The notes: generated by a model from the letters alone, not told the origin. Positions 22,419 through 35,397 are shown, counted from the first letter of the stretch. The stretch is 64,000 nt of DNA from Strigamia acuminata (GCA_949358305.1 OX442319.1:5084001-5148000); one strand, 5' to 3'. Numbers and translations are program-made.

Positions 22419-23778
22419 ATGGCCGACGAGGAAGAAGGAGAAGATTTAATAACTTCAATTGGAGTATGATAAATTTAAAATAAAATTAATTTCACGACAG
22501 TATTAAAAAACATTGCACAAACCCAACTTAGACTTACGTTGGTGACAGAAATTCCTATGGTCAAAGACATGGAAACGGAAGTGCACTGCTTCCTAATGGT
22601 GATTCCTACACGGGTCACTACAGCTGCGGACTAAGACATGGCCAAGGAACATACAGGTCGATATTAATCACAAATAATACACAATTTAATAGACGATTTG
22701 TTTTTAGGTTTAAAAATGGTTCTAGGTACAATGGAACTTGGCTTTATGGCAAAAAGCACGGATTTGGTACATTTGTTTATCCTGATGGATCAAGATATGA
22801 AGGTTACAGAGAAACTTTTTTGTGTATATTTTGAAATTATCCGTTTTTTGAAGGTTTTTGGAAAGGTAATATGAAAAATGGTTATGGAATTTACTTTTAC
22901 ATCAATGGAGACACCTACGACGGGACGTGGAAAGACAATCAGAAACACGGGATTGGGATATACGTGTTTAAAAATGTTGGAAGTGCGTACATCGGTGAAT
23001 GGGTCAAGGGAGATGAAAAGGGATTTGGACATCTTATTCACCAAGGCCATAGATATGTGGGAAACTTTCATGAGAACAAACCGTTTGGATGTGGTCGATA
23101 TATTTTTGATTACGGATGGGAGTTTAAGGGGAAATACGCAATTTTGCAAAACGTAAGCGGAGTTTTGTCCCGGGTAGCCCACATAAAACCGGCCCGAGGT
23201 CACGAAGTGCCATCAAACTTGGAAAATTCGGACAAAAATTGATGCAAAATGTAAATATCTTGAGAACGAAAGCTCGGATCGTCAAAAACTAAACACCAAA
23301 CGAAAGAGCGGAAAGAACTGCACTAGAAACGTTAATTAAACAACACTGCCCACAGTTAATGATTAATGTATATTTAATTTTGTGTGTGTATACATTTTTT
23401 GAGTCATCCTTCGTAACCCTCCTCGTATTGTCGGGCCGGTTTTATGTGGGCCACCCATTCACAAATGCATGTTTGATGCGCCTACTAATTCAAATTTTGA
23501 AATGACAATTGCATGTTCAGGAGAGTGAAGTTGTGGATGAGCAACCGATGGTTGATAAGGATAAAAAGAATGCCGTTTGGGTCGGTAGAGAAGGAATGAA
23601 TGCGATTTCCGAAATGCCAGTTCCACCCATGCCTCAAAGACATCCTTTTGGGAAATACTTACCGGAGGATGAGTTTGCTTTCCTTATGGAGATTGATTGC
23701 AAACCTCCAAAAATGGAAGCCGACGCTGAAGAAGATGATGTGAATGACGTAGAGGAAGGGGTTGAAGAAAAAAATTGA
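22419..23778 (+). CDS. RSPH1: Radial spoke head 1 homologue (MORN repeats)
   Basis: Five exons join to 273 residues: 22419-22463, 22532-22656, 22708-22802, 22854-23152 and 23521-23778. After an acidic start ([10 protein letters not shown]) come about six MORN repeats of the form YxGxWxxGxxHGxGxxxxxxGxxY: [56 protein letters not shown] and [16 protein letters not shown]. Then [16 protein letters not shown] and [20 protein letters not shown] follow, matching RSPH1 repeat by repeat. The C-terminus is acidic ([18 protein letters not shown]). In cilia and flagella RSPH1 is part of the radial spoke head, which transmits signals from the central pair to dynein arms. Expression in sperm or ciliated tissue is expected. 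Intron 4 is almost filled by a MITE. It is tail-to-tail with SUMF1. Confidence 0.95.
23172..23456. mobile_element. 285-bp MITE in RSPH1 intron 4
   Basis: The ends are 26-bp inverted repeats differing at one base: GGGTAGCCCACATAAAACCG on the left and its reverse complement (GGGTGGCCCAC...) on the right. The interior GGATCGTCAAAAACTAAACA with its flanks recurs at about 52267-52400. I see no clear target duplication. Confidence 0.82.
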
Positions 23779-24094
23779 TTTTTTTTATTTGAAATTGTAT
23801 TGTTTTGAAAAAAGTTAACGAGTAATTAAATTAATTAAAAAGTTAGTTGACCCGGCTTCTAATTTTGCTTTTGTTGACCCAGACAACGTGGTAATATTAG
23901 GTTACCGGTCCATCTTTACTTAATGCGTTAAATATAAATTTACACTTCATATTAACTTGAATTTAAATTTTGTAAATATGAAATTTCAAGCAGTGACACC
24001 GAGCGCTATGATGTATTTCGTTTAAAAATACTGCGATGGCTGCATTTAGTTTGCTTTTTATTTATTTTATGCATTTATACATTATTGCAATCAC

Positions 24095-26067
24095 TTAATC
24101 TATTGCTGTTTTTAAGTCAGCGGCACAGCGGAAGCCCAAATTACTGGCTGAACTATCTGGGGTGTTTTGGCTCCGAGCAGCACAGCGATATCGATAACAA
24201 AAATTCTACAAAGAAATTAAAAAGAATGTTAACTGTGCAAATACAATAATGATGATTGGTACTCCATACCTCATGGCACATGTAAGATCCTCCTTTTTTC
24301 ACTTTATCTGTACCAGAGGCTGGGCCCATCTATAAATATAAATCATGTTACTGGCGTAATTTTATGAGACATTATCCTGTTATATACGGGATTATGTTGC
24401 AACGAATTCACGTGCCGTGTTGTCCACCAATCATTTGTCCATTCCCAAACATTTCCAGCCATGTTTTTCAAACCAAATTTATTCGGCTCAAAGGCAGTAA
24501 CCTGCGAGTTTACGTAAACAGAAGTGCATAATTATACGGATGTTTATTACTTGTCCAAGGACTAAAAAACAAAACAAAACAAGGAAAACCTGAAGTTGGA
24601 TGCTAACTGACCTCTTACACGTGTGTAAGAGGTCACAGGCTTATAATTTTATGAAAAACAAATAAACTAGCAAAACATTTTGAACAAAAATAAAAGCTTA
24701 CTGGAGCTGTTCCAATATAACCATCTTCTGCAGTATTTTCATTTGGGAATTGTCCTTGCCAAATATTAGTCATGTGTTTCTTTTTCGGCATTAAATTATT
24801 GCCCCAAGGAAATAATCTGTTTAAAGATAAAACAAAAACTGTATGTAAACACGGACATTTTTAATTTTAATATCGGCGCAGGTATCGGTATCGGCCGATA
24901 TTCGGTTGCCGATTATCGGTATCGGCGATACTGCAAAATATCGATATTGGTCAAAGTCTAGTTCAGATATTTACATTTGAACATGTCTAGTGGGACAAGT
25001 GCATCAATGACATTAAATTTGCATTGCTGGAGTTGCGGCCTATTTACAACACCAAAGACGTGTTTTACAGAGACCGGTATAGTACAATTACGACCAAAAA
25101 AATTGTCGCCTTTTTGGCCAGAATTGTACATCTGAATAAAACTCATTTTGTTATTTAAAAAATATTGATACACACCTTCCTTTTAAATTTCCTCGACATG
25201 AATATTCCCATTCTGCTTCAGTAGGAAGTCGTTTTCCCCGCCACTTGCAATAGGCAATTGCATCATTCCAGGAAACGTGGATCACAGGATGATCCATTCT
25301 ATTTTTTTATAGTTGCAATTATAATTTTAAATATATTTTTGAGTAAATCAATACCTCGAGTGAATCGAAGTTGGCGGTCCTTCAGGATGTCTCCAATCAG
25401 CCTTCTTAACAGGCACCCACCATGGAGCTGCTGCTACCTAAATAAGAAAATAGCAAAATGAAGCTTCCAACTGTTAAAAATATGCAATATATTTCACTCA
25501 ACTGCTTGGGTTAAGGTCATCTTTACTTCATCAGAAAGTAGGATGGTTAGAACAAATGAATCTCCAAATTTCTCAGCCTAATGTTACAAAAATCTATAGA
25601 AATTATTACAAACTTTACTCAACTTATTTCTAATTTAATTGCTAATGTGTTTCAGAAACAAACATCCACAAAAAAATCTGAAATTTAAATATTAGGTTGT
25701 TTACCTCCGTCACATAACCTGTTGAATTAACAAACTGATCAAACTTCTCATTGCTGACTTCATATTTATCAATGTAAAATGGCTTTAAGTAAACACTTCT
25801 TGCTGGATGTTCCCCATCAGCCATAAATTTGGGTTCGTCAGTTCCCATTGTAAATTTGCCTCCATCCAGTCTCACCATATCACTTTTGGTGTACCTGTGC
25901 ATGGTGGCTGGCTTTGGTCCGCTAATGGTTGTGAATACTTCATTGATTGAGCAAAATCCATTTGATTGCCTGTTTAAGCTTGTGCCACATGGACATTCTG
26001 ACGCGTCATTCGGTGTAAAAACAAACAAAGTGAGTGCTAGTAAATGATGGATTAAAGGAGAGATCAT
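24095..26067 (-). CDS. SUMF1: Sulfatase-modifying factor 1 (formylglycine-generating enzyme)
   Basis: Eight minus-strand exons join to 347 residues: 25705-26067, 25503-25577, 25355-25437, 25176-25298, 24702-24816, 24388-24501, 24270-24329 and 24095-24205. The start chosen (26067) gives a signal peptide [20 protein letters not shown]; an upstream in-frame ATG at 26124 would bury it. The FGE-sulfatase domain is complete: [87 protein letters not shown]-type [20 protein letters not shown] and [20 protein letters not shown]. The two copper-binding/redox cysteines of CYRYRC are present. The enzyme converts a Cys in nascent sulfatases to formylglycine in the ER lumen, activating them. Intron 4 contains a TATCGGTATCGG-type repeat near 24880-24950. 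Confidence 0.96.
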
Positions 26068-26744
26068 GGTTATTGATTTGATGTAAAAATAAAGCCCGAT
26101 TGAAAGCACTGTGCGTCCACACACATTTCTCGCACTTCGGATTCTGGCGGAGATGATACATCAGCCTGGAACTACAACACGTACATTTTCTATCATACTT
26201 GTGAAAACCTGGCAAATGTACTCGAGATTAACGGTTTGCAAGTAAACTGGAAACAGATGTCACGTTTCGAGTAGATATGCCAAGCACATGGGTTTTGCTA
26301 AAAGGTGAGATGGTTTAACGACCTATAGCCGACAGATGGCGCGATAATAGACATACTGTGTGGATTTGGATCGAAAGGTACAGCAGGTTGAATTATCTGT
26401 GTGATTGATAAACAGATGGGTGGAAGTGAAAAATCATTTCTACAACAGACTTGGATTTTTTTTGTTAAATTTAAATCGATTGAACAATAATTTTCGAACT
26501 GATAATTATTATTTTTACAGTAAGTGCACAATTTCAAAATTGCAGTTGTTAAAATGGAAATGGTTAATTACTAAAACAATTATTTAACAGCAACCTATCT
26601 GTGAAATTGAGTCTAATTACCCAATTACCCAATTACTCAATTACGTGTTTTATTTTTTTAAGTTGTTATCAGAAAAAGTAAGTTTTATTTAAAAAGTAAT
26701 ATCCTTTTGTGCAATTAATTTTTGTGCACTGAACATGTGTCGAT

Positions 26745-27670
26745 TCAGCAAATGTTAGACTTGGAGTTGGTTGAAATTTGTAGTCTGGATGACATTGTAG
26801 TCTTGTTGAATCAGTTAAGAACAATGCAATCGACCCACAACAGATATTTGATATATCTGGAATATTTATTGGTTTTTATACCCTTTGAAACTGGCGCAGT
26901 TGGTATGCAGTTTTTAAATCAGGTTTTAGTGTTGCCTGCATTATAGTATGTGGTCATGGTCACGACTTGTTGTGGCTGGTCTGCCGTCAATGGAATGACC
27001 GATTTTGAAGAAAATATCTCTTACTCCCTTACTGGGACACCCTGTACAGTTAATAATTCATAAAAAAGAAAATATGAATCAAACTTCATTGATCAATGTT
27101 ACATTAAGCGAATTATTCAAACATTTGGTAATTCTAGGAATTAGATGAGAACTGAATATCGACCGATACCGATACCAGTGCGATATGATTTGGTTGCTCT
27201 TTATATTTCTAAGTAAAGAATGTGTTGTGTGCCATTCATAGAACTAAGGCAATGAATTAACGTTTTTTTTTAAATTAATTATTTAATTTTTTAGCAGGAT
27301 GCAAACTCGAGCAGCTGAAGCTGAATCAAATAGTACGAGATGGCGACTTTAATTGTTTTGGTTTTTTAGTAAACAAAATTGTTTTTATCATTTAAAGGAA
27401 AGAATTGCACAATCTGTCATTAGTTCGACTTGCACGAAAGACTGCGTCAATATTTTTTTTTAGAACATGTGTAGTCTGATGTCATGACACGATAACATTG
27501 GAATTTCCCATATAAAAATAACCTCAATTCATTTTATTTTTTAGAAAGAAGTCAAACACAAGTTGTTTCCTGAAACGATTACAATTAATCATAAAAAGAG
27601 TCGCATTCTGCTTGCTGATGAAATTGAACTGAGTAATTCCAATTTTTGCCACAAGAGTGAATGGATAGGT
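26745..27670 (+). pseudogene. Possible exons of an unrecognised gene or gene remnant
   Basis: Two stretches look protein-like. One, 26750-26900, reads MLDLELVEICSLDDIVVLLN and continues RTMQSTHNRYLIYLEYLLVF after a likely acceptor (ATTCAG). The other, 27546-27668, reads KEVKHKLFPETITINHKKSR and then LLADEIELSNSNFCHKSEW, bounded by TTTTTTAG and a GT. A third possible exon starts at 27297. I could not join them in one frame with confidence and recognise no family, so these may be remains of a lost gene. Confidence 0.25.
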
Positions 27671-28705
27671 TGGTGTCGTATTAGTAAACACCTTTGAAAA
27701 TTATAATATTTATTAGTTCAAATCAAAATGCATTAAATAAATGAGCATAAGATAAAACTTTTTGGAATGAAACAATTATTATCAGTAATTTTTATTGTTA
27801 CCAATGAAAATTAACATGGAAAAAGAAATTTGGAGTTTTCATTTGTTTTCATTTCTTGAGAATTTAGCTTTCACAACATTTCCAACTTCCACATCTACAA
27901 ACAATAATCCACGTGTGATATACTACCTACTTGCCTCACCTTTTAGTTATGTTTTTACTTCTTCACAGAAATCATCAATTAAAGTCATGTTGCTTCTAAG
28001 AATACAAAACTGCACAAAAGGTTGAACTTACATAAAAACATCATTTTATTTCTAGTATTGAGAGAGTTTAGGAAAAAGATGGTCACTAACCTTTCATGGA
28101 ATGGCCTCTGGTGTAAAAAAAGGTCTTCTGAGAAAATTTTAATCCATTTCAAGCTTCCTAATAGACATAACTAAGGTATAAATTGGGACCTCATTTCCTT
28201 TGATTTCTTAATTTTTTTTATTGCATTTCTTGGTATAACCTTAAAGTGTTTATAGATCAACTTCAAAAAAAAAAAATCCCAACTGGTGAAATGAGATAAA
28301 CTAATCAGGATAAAAAATTACATGGATATAAAATGGAATTTGAAAAATGGAATTCTTTCCTTCTTGGTATTGATGTGATTATGAAAATAATTACTTTGAT
28401 GTTGTAATTTTAGCAATTACTCTGTTAAAATCATAAAATCGTACAAAACTAATTTCAAAAATAAATAAAAATGTATTAATGAGTAAATACCTCAATTTAG
28501 CCAAGAGAAAATATTTGTAAAATTCATTCCAGCTTGCTTAAAATACAATATATTTTGTACGGTGAAAGTTCATGGCCGGCAAAAAAAACACATTCCAAAT
28601 TCAAATTCCAAGCCTTGCAAATTCCAAACTTTGTAAAATACCTGACAAATTTCCAGAATAAATGTCAACGCTTTTCAAATGTTGATCATTCCAACCGGCG
28701 CCCAC

Positions 28706-28713
28706 TGACGTCA
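28706..28713. promoter_or_regulatory. CRE palindrome TGACGTCA upstream of SOCS
   Basis: It is an exact CREB/ATF consensus, 218 bases before the SOCS start codon. Confidence 0.45.
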
Positions 28714-28930
28714 CAAAAAATGAGAACCAATGAGAGCCTGGTACACACAACTCTCGATTCGAGACAAGCGAGCGATTCTAAGTATTTCAGTTGGTAAACT
28801 GTGTTTCTCGGGAAACATTTTATCTTCTGGGAAACTGAATGCATTTGCCTGCTCTACTTTGCAACCTCACATTCACAAATTCTATCATCGTACAACGACC
28901 ACCCGCTAGTTCCCACACTGTCTGACTGCC

Positions 28931-29557
28931 ATGGCCTGTGCGAAACGTGCGCCTTCATTGCCGTACATCGCCGCCGCCAACCAACAGAATCCTTCCGCAG
29001 CGAAAATAACGCGCACCGTACTCAACTCTACGGACGACATTGTGCGTATTTGTAACACGTGCAAGCGCCTGCAGGTGTGCGGGTTCTACTACGAGGGCTT
29101 GTATCTACAGGATGCCGTGAAATTACTCGCGAAAAAGCCGGTCGGGACGTTTTTGGTGCGCGACAGCGCAGATTCACGATATCTGTTCGCGCTCTCCGTG
29201 CAGACTGAGTGCGGGCCGACCAGCATCCGGGTTCATTACGTGAACGGCCTCTTCCGACTCGACGCCGAAGCAAACTTATTGGACAACATGCCTCACTTCG
29301 AGTGCGTGCTCAAATTGGTCGAATTTTATCTGAAATTGAGTCAGAGCGACAAAGCACAGTCGCATATCTGGCTGGACCAGAACGGGCGCCGCGATTTAAA
29401 CATCAGGCTGCGTCGGCCGCTCTACTGTCGCGTGCAGTCGTTGCAGCATTTGTGCGGAACTCGAATATTAAAGAGTGTTGGGGAGAGGTCTGTGGAACAG
29501 CTTCCAGTACCAAAGGCCATTGAGACGTTTCTCAGAGATTATCCGTATCTTCTTTAA
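28931..29557 (+). CDS. Suppressor of cytokine signalling, type I (CIS/SOCS1-3 group)
   Basis: A single exon encodes 208 residues. After a short N-terminus comes an SH2 domain (about 50-150): GFYYEGLYLQDAVKLLAKKP, then VGTFLVRDSADSRYLFALSV with the phosphotyrosine-binding Arg of FLVR. A C-terminal SOCS box follows: SLQHLCGTRI is the Elongin-B/C box, LPVP is the Cullin-5 LPxP motif, and the protein ends FLRDYPYLL. Such proteins bind phosphorylated receptors or JAKs and recruit an ECS ubiquitin ligase to damp JAK-STAT signalling. The short N-terminus and the end D-YP-LL fit the vertebrate CIS/SOCS1-3 type, not the long SOCS4-7 type. Lack of introns is common in this group. Usually STAT-inducible; no clear STAT site was confirmed here. 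AATAAA is at about 29574. Confidence 0.93.
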   Translation: MACAKRAPSLPYIAAANQQNPSAAKITRTVLNSTDDIVRICNTCKRLQVCGFYYEGLYLQDAVKLLAKKPVGTFLVRDSADSRYLFALSVQTECGPTSIRVHYVNGLFRLDAEANLLDNMPHFECVLKLVEFYLKLSQSDKAQSHIWLDQNGRRDLNIRLRRPLYCRVQSLQHLCGTRILKSVGERSVEQLPVPKAIETFLRDYPYLL

Positions 29558-30059
29558 CTGTGATATTTGGGTTAAATAAAAAAGAAATGATCCCTGGCTG
29601 CCAAATTCTAGATGCATCGCATGATTTGATAATGGTTAACTTAATACTGCGTTTGATAGCAATACAAACATTACACTTGCGTGTAAACCTGCAGAAGAAA
29701 TGATGTATACCAATCAGACATATTTTACATTTTGATACTTGTTTTTTTTTATAAAAATGAATAAATAAAAGACAAATGTTGGAAGTCCCGTAAATACTCT
29801 AATAGAACGCGGATGTTTTTTTGACAAAATTTGGAGATGCCTTGCAACTTTTTTAGTCATTTTGGAGAAAATACGGACCCCTCAATTGGTAATCCAGCTG
29901 GGGAAAGAGGAAAATCACGAAGGAAAGAAGACAGGTGATAACGCGAACCATCGAAGGACGGAGAAAAAAATGGGACCAGCGAACAGATCGGGAATCGAAG
30001 AGACATCAGACCAGAAAAAGAGAAAGCGAAAGCGAAAAATTTAACTATGAGCAAATACT

Positions 30060-30530
30060 GGCGGTCCATGAAGTGGATTTGTTGTGCATGGTGCTTGCAC
30101 TACTACCAGTCTAGTCAGTTGTTGCTGGATTAGAAGCAATTCAGAGTTTTGTTGCTACTGCTAATATTAATGTGCCACCATTGAATAGATTTCTTTCATA
30201 GATTGGCCATTATTGGATTCGTAATGCCAAGCCGGAAATATTTTCAGTACATTCTTTGACTCGCCAGATCAATAATGACGTGGAATTTTCCACAGCACTT
30301 TGCGTAATAGAATGGGCTCGCATCAGAATATCTGGACGTTTTTGGAGAAGTTGCGTAATATCGAACTTACAACTCCACAGGAATACACTCGTGCGACTAA
30401 AGGTTTTGTTATCCACCACAATAGAAAAAAGAAGAAATTGCAATTTCACATGGATTCCTGAAGATCCAAAAACATATAGCAACAAAGCCATTCTTAGTAA
30501 ATAAGGATGGAATGCTACATACTGTACTAC
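30060..30530 (+). mobile_element. Decayed MULE-type transposon fragment, copy 1
   Basis: The stretch CATGGTGCTTGCACTACTAC through CCACCATTGAATAGATTTC (30088-30199) recurs with about 90 percent identity at 33041-33152. Downstream, broken frames read IGHYWIRNAKPEIFSVHSLT and RQINNDVEFSTALCVIEW. This resembles the C-terminal part of Mutator-like transposases, where an aromatic/Trp segment is followed by a TNN-E motif. Stops interrupt it, so it is inactive. Confidence 0.5.
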
Positions 30531-30692
30531 ACTAGCAATGGTACAGTGATGTAACAAGAACGATTAATTCAATAATTCAAAGCAGACAGTGTTTGTGGCC
30601 ACCACATTGAATTCTCAAATTCAACAAACGCATATTGAAGCAGTTCACTGTTTTTCGTATCGCGAACAACCTCGCAGCCCTCAATTGCCTCA

Positions 30693-30812
<120 letters not shown>

Positions 30813-32199
30813 TCAAATTGCTTCACCTATCAGATTGATGCCTCTGGACGACGTTCGAGCAATCTCCTCATTATCAGAAGCTTTGACACTTATGTGATAC
30901 AAATTCTTCCAAATTGTCTCTAAGTGCTGTGACTTTAAAACTAAATTGACAACTATTGTTTTCCAAGCGAAACTCTAAACACTCTAAAGCTGTCTACATT
31001 ATTGGAATTAGGAAGTTATTAGACGGCTTTTATCAGGATTGGTATGACTATACATTCAACAACCATACGGAAATGGCTGAATATTTTGACGATTGGTTCG
31101 CCTTCTCAAAGTCGAACTGGGACCACTTCTACAATCGCTTACGGGGTGTATTATCAATGAACGATGAATTATCACTGAACCTCAGCTTCACAACATCATG
31201 TATCACCTTATCTTTTTGATTGTGTCTGTTTGGGAAGGAAGATTCAGGCTTCGCTACAAAATTAAGTAATGCAAAATATTAGTTTTTACATGTATTATAA
31301 TTTATTATATTTCTTTAAAATTTCAGGTGTGTAAGTTGTGGCAGAGAAGTTTCTCATGAAGAAGTTTCGTTTAACAATTTCTATGTAAATCCAGAAGCTC
31401 ATTGATTTGTCCAGACTGCCACAGCATTATAAGATTCGTAAGTTTTAATTGATTAAATATTTTTTAATTTTAATGTATTTTAATTGTAATTTTTTGTTTA
31501 TGTTGCGTATCTGGTGAATGGATGCACTGAAATATACAAATACCATTACCAACAATATCCGGCACTTGCCGCACTTATCCAGAAACATGCGGCGTCAAAC
31601 ACCGTTAAACACTTGGCCCAAAGAGATGACATTAATCTACAGTTTATTGGCAGTTTGTCTAGAAATCAGTGACCTTAGAGTATTTCCCAATGCAACGACT
31701 GCTTGGCAGCCCTTCCTAGTGAAAATGACAACATGATGCCCATGGCCCAAATGGTTTATGAGGTTGGTTTGCCAAGCTTCTAAACAATGCCCAAAATGAA
31801 TGCTCAGGTCCCAGGTGAATGGAAAAGCCAAAGTGAGCCAGAGTGTTTCTCAATTGAGACTGTGTGCAGCCTGATGCAGTTGTTCATGCTACTGGGCCAG
31901 AACAACTAGTCAATCACTTACATAACTCAACATGGCACTTCCTGTTACTCGGATCCAACATGTGACTTTTGTGACTGCAGCTCCATAATAAAAATGCCAT
32001 AATTATATTACAGTAGTAAGAAAAAGTGCCTGCCACTAACTTTGTATTTGCATAAAAGTGTTTTCTTAAATGCCTGTAGTGTGATGTGGTCTCACCACAA
32101 CAGCCTGGTTTAAAACAGTATACATGGTGACGATTTCTGATCAACCCTTACGCACAATCCAATGCACGGTCAAGTCCTGAATTCAGATACAGAGAAAAC

Positions 32200-32720
32200 G
32201 ATGGAGGACATACGTGCAATTTTAGAACCAAGCATCGGTATTTCATTTTATTTTATTTTATTCGCTATTGTAAAATATGTTTCAAGTTTAAACATGTTCC
32301 TTTTTGTATTTATATTTGATTTGAAGAATAGTTTGTATTAGTATCCTTTTATATTTGATTTGAGGAATAGTTTGTATTAGACATTATTTTGTTAGTTGTC
32401 CGCCATTTGCAAACCATGCGCAAACTAACGTTATTTTGTGCCGTTTCGGTCGGATGGCGCTACGATCACAAGACAGAGTCCCAACAAAAATAAAACAACA
32501 ATGAAATGTTGCTAGCACCAGTATTTTATTTTATTTTATACACCATTGTAAAATATGTTTCAAGTTGAAACATGTTCCATTTTGTATTTAGCTGATTAGA
32601 ATAAACAGCCTTTTATATTTGATTTAAAGAATAGTTTGTATTAGTATCCTTTTATATTGGATTTGAGGAATAGTTTGTATAGTTTGTAGTTTGTTATAGT
32701 ATTTTATTTTATATAAGACT
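32200..32720. repeat. Duplicated ~170-bp block
   Basis: CATTGTAAAATATGTTTCAA (or the CTATTG variant) and CATGTTCC(T/A)TTTTGTATTTA occur at about 32269-32325 and again at 32552-32600. Each is followed by copies of TTTGATTTGAGGAATAGTTT. It may be part of the flanking transposon debris. Confidence 0.6.
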
Positions 32721-32739
32721 TGGCAGACGAGGAAACAAC

Positions 32740-33180
32740 AGAAAAAGCTTTATGGATACCAACGGAAAACAATTTATGCTTTGGCCTTCGATTATGTTTT
32801 TCCGATTGTTTATGCCCTACTGACCAACAAGAGTGAGGAGCCGTACCAGCTACTCTTCGATTATGTGAAACAAATGCAGCCAGCAATCAATCTGCATTTG
32901 ATTATGTCTAATTATGAACGCGCCATTCAGAATGGAGGCCGAGTCACCTTCCCAACTGCAATCTTTATGGCGAAAAGTTAAAACTCTCCACCCTAGCCGA
33001 TTTGGATGAAAAAGTTGAGGATGGAAAAAAGGCTATTAAAATGTGCATGGTGCTTGCACTACTACCAGTCTAGTCAGTTGTTGCTGCATTGGAAGTGATT
33101 TAGCGTTTTGTTGCTACTGCTAATATTAAAGTGCCACCATTGAATAGATTTCTTTCTTACATTGGACATTGGATTTGTAA
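32740..33180 (+). pseudogene. MULE transposase fragment, copy 2 (degenerate)
   Basis: One open segment (32781-32979) reads AFDYVFPIVYALLTNKSEEP followed by YQLLFDYVKQMQPAINLHLI and MSNYERAIQN. This is the core of a MULE transposase: a hydrophobic P-VYAL block, a Y-LL helix, and a (D/N)-E-A motif. The usual Asp of the DxE motif is Asn here. Downstream, IKMCMVLALLPV is followed by two in-frame stops. It shares its end with the fragment at 30060-30530. No terminal repeats were found. Confidence 0.6.
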
Positions 33181-33639
33181 AATTTGCATTTTATCATTTA
33201 TAATGTTTTATTTAACATTTGTTAGTCACAGTATCATAGTTTATGTTATCCGAACAGTGCTTATTTTTAGTTACAGTTTGTTATGCCATGTGTGTCATTT
33301 TTATGTGGCATAATATTGTTCTTTTGTTATATTAGTTTTCCTTTAAAATCTAAACATTATGTTTGTATCAGTTGCTGCTTGCTTTCAAAGGATAAACATT
33401 TATGCCCAAAAGAGACTACACCTTATTTCTCAGTTGGTTTTCATTAATTAACACGAACCCACACGTTTTCCGCCGTCACGTTTTCCGCCTGTCAAGCAAG
33501 GTCGCAACAAGATACTCCTGTTAGAAGGGACTGCTTTATTGTTTTTTTTGTGGCATTGTTGCAGGTGAATCACTTTGAACTGGGAGTTTTGCTCAAGGGA
33601 TGTGTTGCTTGAATAGTCAGGTTTTTTTTGCAAAACGAT

Positions 33640-33784
33640 CAGTGCTGGACTGGCCCGGTGGGCTACCGGGAGTTTTCCGGTGGCCCGTGGCCGCTGTGGC
33701 CTGTCGCGGCCTGTCCTGACTTCATTAATTGTGGCACGGACACCCAGATTTCCCGGCAATAAATTTGTTCCCAGTGCAGCCCTG
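33640..33784. mobile_element. 145-bp hAT-type MITE with 8-bp target duplication
   Basis: It begins CAGTGCTGGACTGGCCC and ends CCCAGTGCAGCCCTG, imperfect inverted repeats. Perfect 8-bp duplications AAAACGAT lie at 33632-33639 and 33785-33792. It belongs to the same family as the element in AJUBA intron 7. Confidence 0.93.
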
Positions 33785-34087
33785 AAAACGATTCATGTGT
33801 CTGCAGTTTCAAGGTTTAGTACAGATACAACTTGATAAATAAGATGGGTGGGGGATTCAGGTTGAATTGTGATCAGCAACTTTCCGTCAGCCTGTCGGCT
33901 GCGCCAACTAAGACTAACAAGTGAGAATTTTGGCCTGAAATGTGACAGGTTGGAATCGTGTTCCGTCGCTTCCAGAGGATCCACTGAATATCAACCTTGA
34001 TGTCACAATTGCAATTGGAATGAGCAAAGAAGGTGGTGTGAGCCCCTCTCATCAACGTACCAACCCGTGACCTGGATGCGTCTAGGC

Positions 34088-34515
34088 CAGGGGTCGGCAA
34101 CCTTTTGAGACAGAAGAGCCAAAAGTTAAAATTTACATAATTTCCCAGCCACCGTTTAAACGCCTGGGCGTTAAATTTTTTTTCAGCCGCTTTCCCGGCG
34201 CCAATTTGAAACCCGGCGCTAAATTCGCCGATTTTTCGCAAAAAATGGCGATTTATCGGCAAAAATCATCGACTTTTTACAAAAAAACGGTAATTTTTGG
34301 GGGCCCGCGCCAATTCATTGAGTCAGGTTAGGTTTAATTAGATTAAAAAATGGCGTCGCTAAAACGAGCGTCGCTAAAGTGAAGTACATTCTTCCAGCTA
34401 TATGGATGTACTTCTTTTTAGCGACGCACGTTTTACGACGCCGCATCTTGGAGAGCCGCAGCTTGGCATCGAAAGAGCCGCATGCGGCTCGCGAGCCGCA
34501 GGTTGCCGACCCCTG
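34088..34515. mobile_element. 428-bp hAT-type element with 8-bp target duplication
   Basis: It starts CAGGGGTCGGCAACCTTTTG and ends GGTTGCCGACCCCTG, a classic hAT terminus. Perfect duplications GTCTAGGC lie at 34080-34087 and 34516-34523. It has no transposase gene, so it is non-autonomous. The internal ends also pair: AGAGCC on the left and AGAGCCGCATGCGGCTC on the right. Confidence 0.96.
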
Positions 34516-35397
34516 GTCTAGGCATCACGTGGTCGAACCCTTTTACTCCTACTGTCACCAGACCAAGCACAGCCAACAGCAAATCAAAGACATGATTTGC
34601 CTACGCGGCGGACACCCAGATAAGCCACAGTCATTGCAGAACCACCGGCAGCAAACCAAACGGAACAGTGTGGCAGCTGCATATGATCATGGAAACAATT
34701 TTTTGTTTTTTCGTTTTTTAGATGGATTCCATCAAGGCAGTATTACTGAAATTACGGAATGCTTTGATTTCGGGCGAGGTAGGGTACCTAAAAGAACGAT
34801 CCATGAGGATTTGGAATCAATTTTGCGAGGATATCGACAATAAAGCAAAAAGCTTAAAGCGTAGAGGAATTTCGAAAACTACATTTCGAGTTTTGTTGAA
34901 CAATTTTTTAAAGGAATAAATTGGATCGAGTAAGTCATGTTATAATGTTATTTTAATTGTTATATTATTATTTTTAATATTGCAATAAAAAATCATTTTG
35001 TTGGTACAGCTAATTCTTTTTACTTGTGTTTTTTGACCCTGCGCAACAAGCGAGGCAACAAGTAATGAGAAAATGGTTTTCCAGATGGAATACATAAAAA
35101 ATATTTTACCGACATGCCCTTAAATGTGTAGCAATAAGTTAGTTTTTTTTAAGATTTTTTTATTAATGATTTTTCTCATTTTATCAGCACTTTGTTCCAT
35201 GCAGCGAATACTCCGTTAGTTCAGGAGTTATTTAGAGTTTCTGGACCCTAACTTGTAAGATGTGAGGTAAGTGAGTGAAAGTAAAGGAATTTTTAATCGC
35301 CATTTACCCGCAAGACAAAGATCACGACCCGTAAACTGCACTACAACCTGGCCCAAAAATTAATGAACCTCTATTGCAGGATTAAACTCTGTAGAGC

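Larger units (their letters stand above)
26068..28930. other. Intergenic, two or three weak candidate exons
   Basis: Most of this AT-rich stretch shows nothing recognisable. Candidate exon fragments are listed separately. The region 27690-28540 has only long A/T runs. Confidence 0.5.

Noticed and set aside
22790-23203. Minus-strand ORF over RSPH1 exon 4
   Set aside because: It overlaps clear MORN repeats on the plus strand and has no recognisable domain.
29857-30069. Lysine-rich and opposite ORFs downstream of SOCS
   Set aside because: They are short, low in complexity, without splice or promoter context; no similarity recognised.
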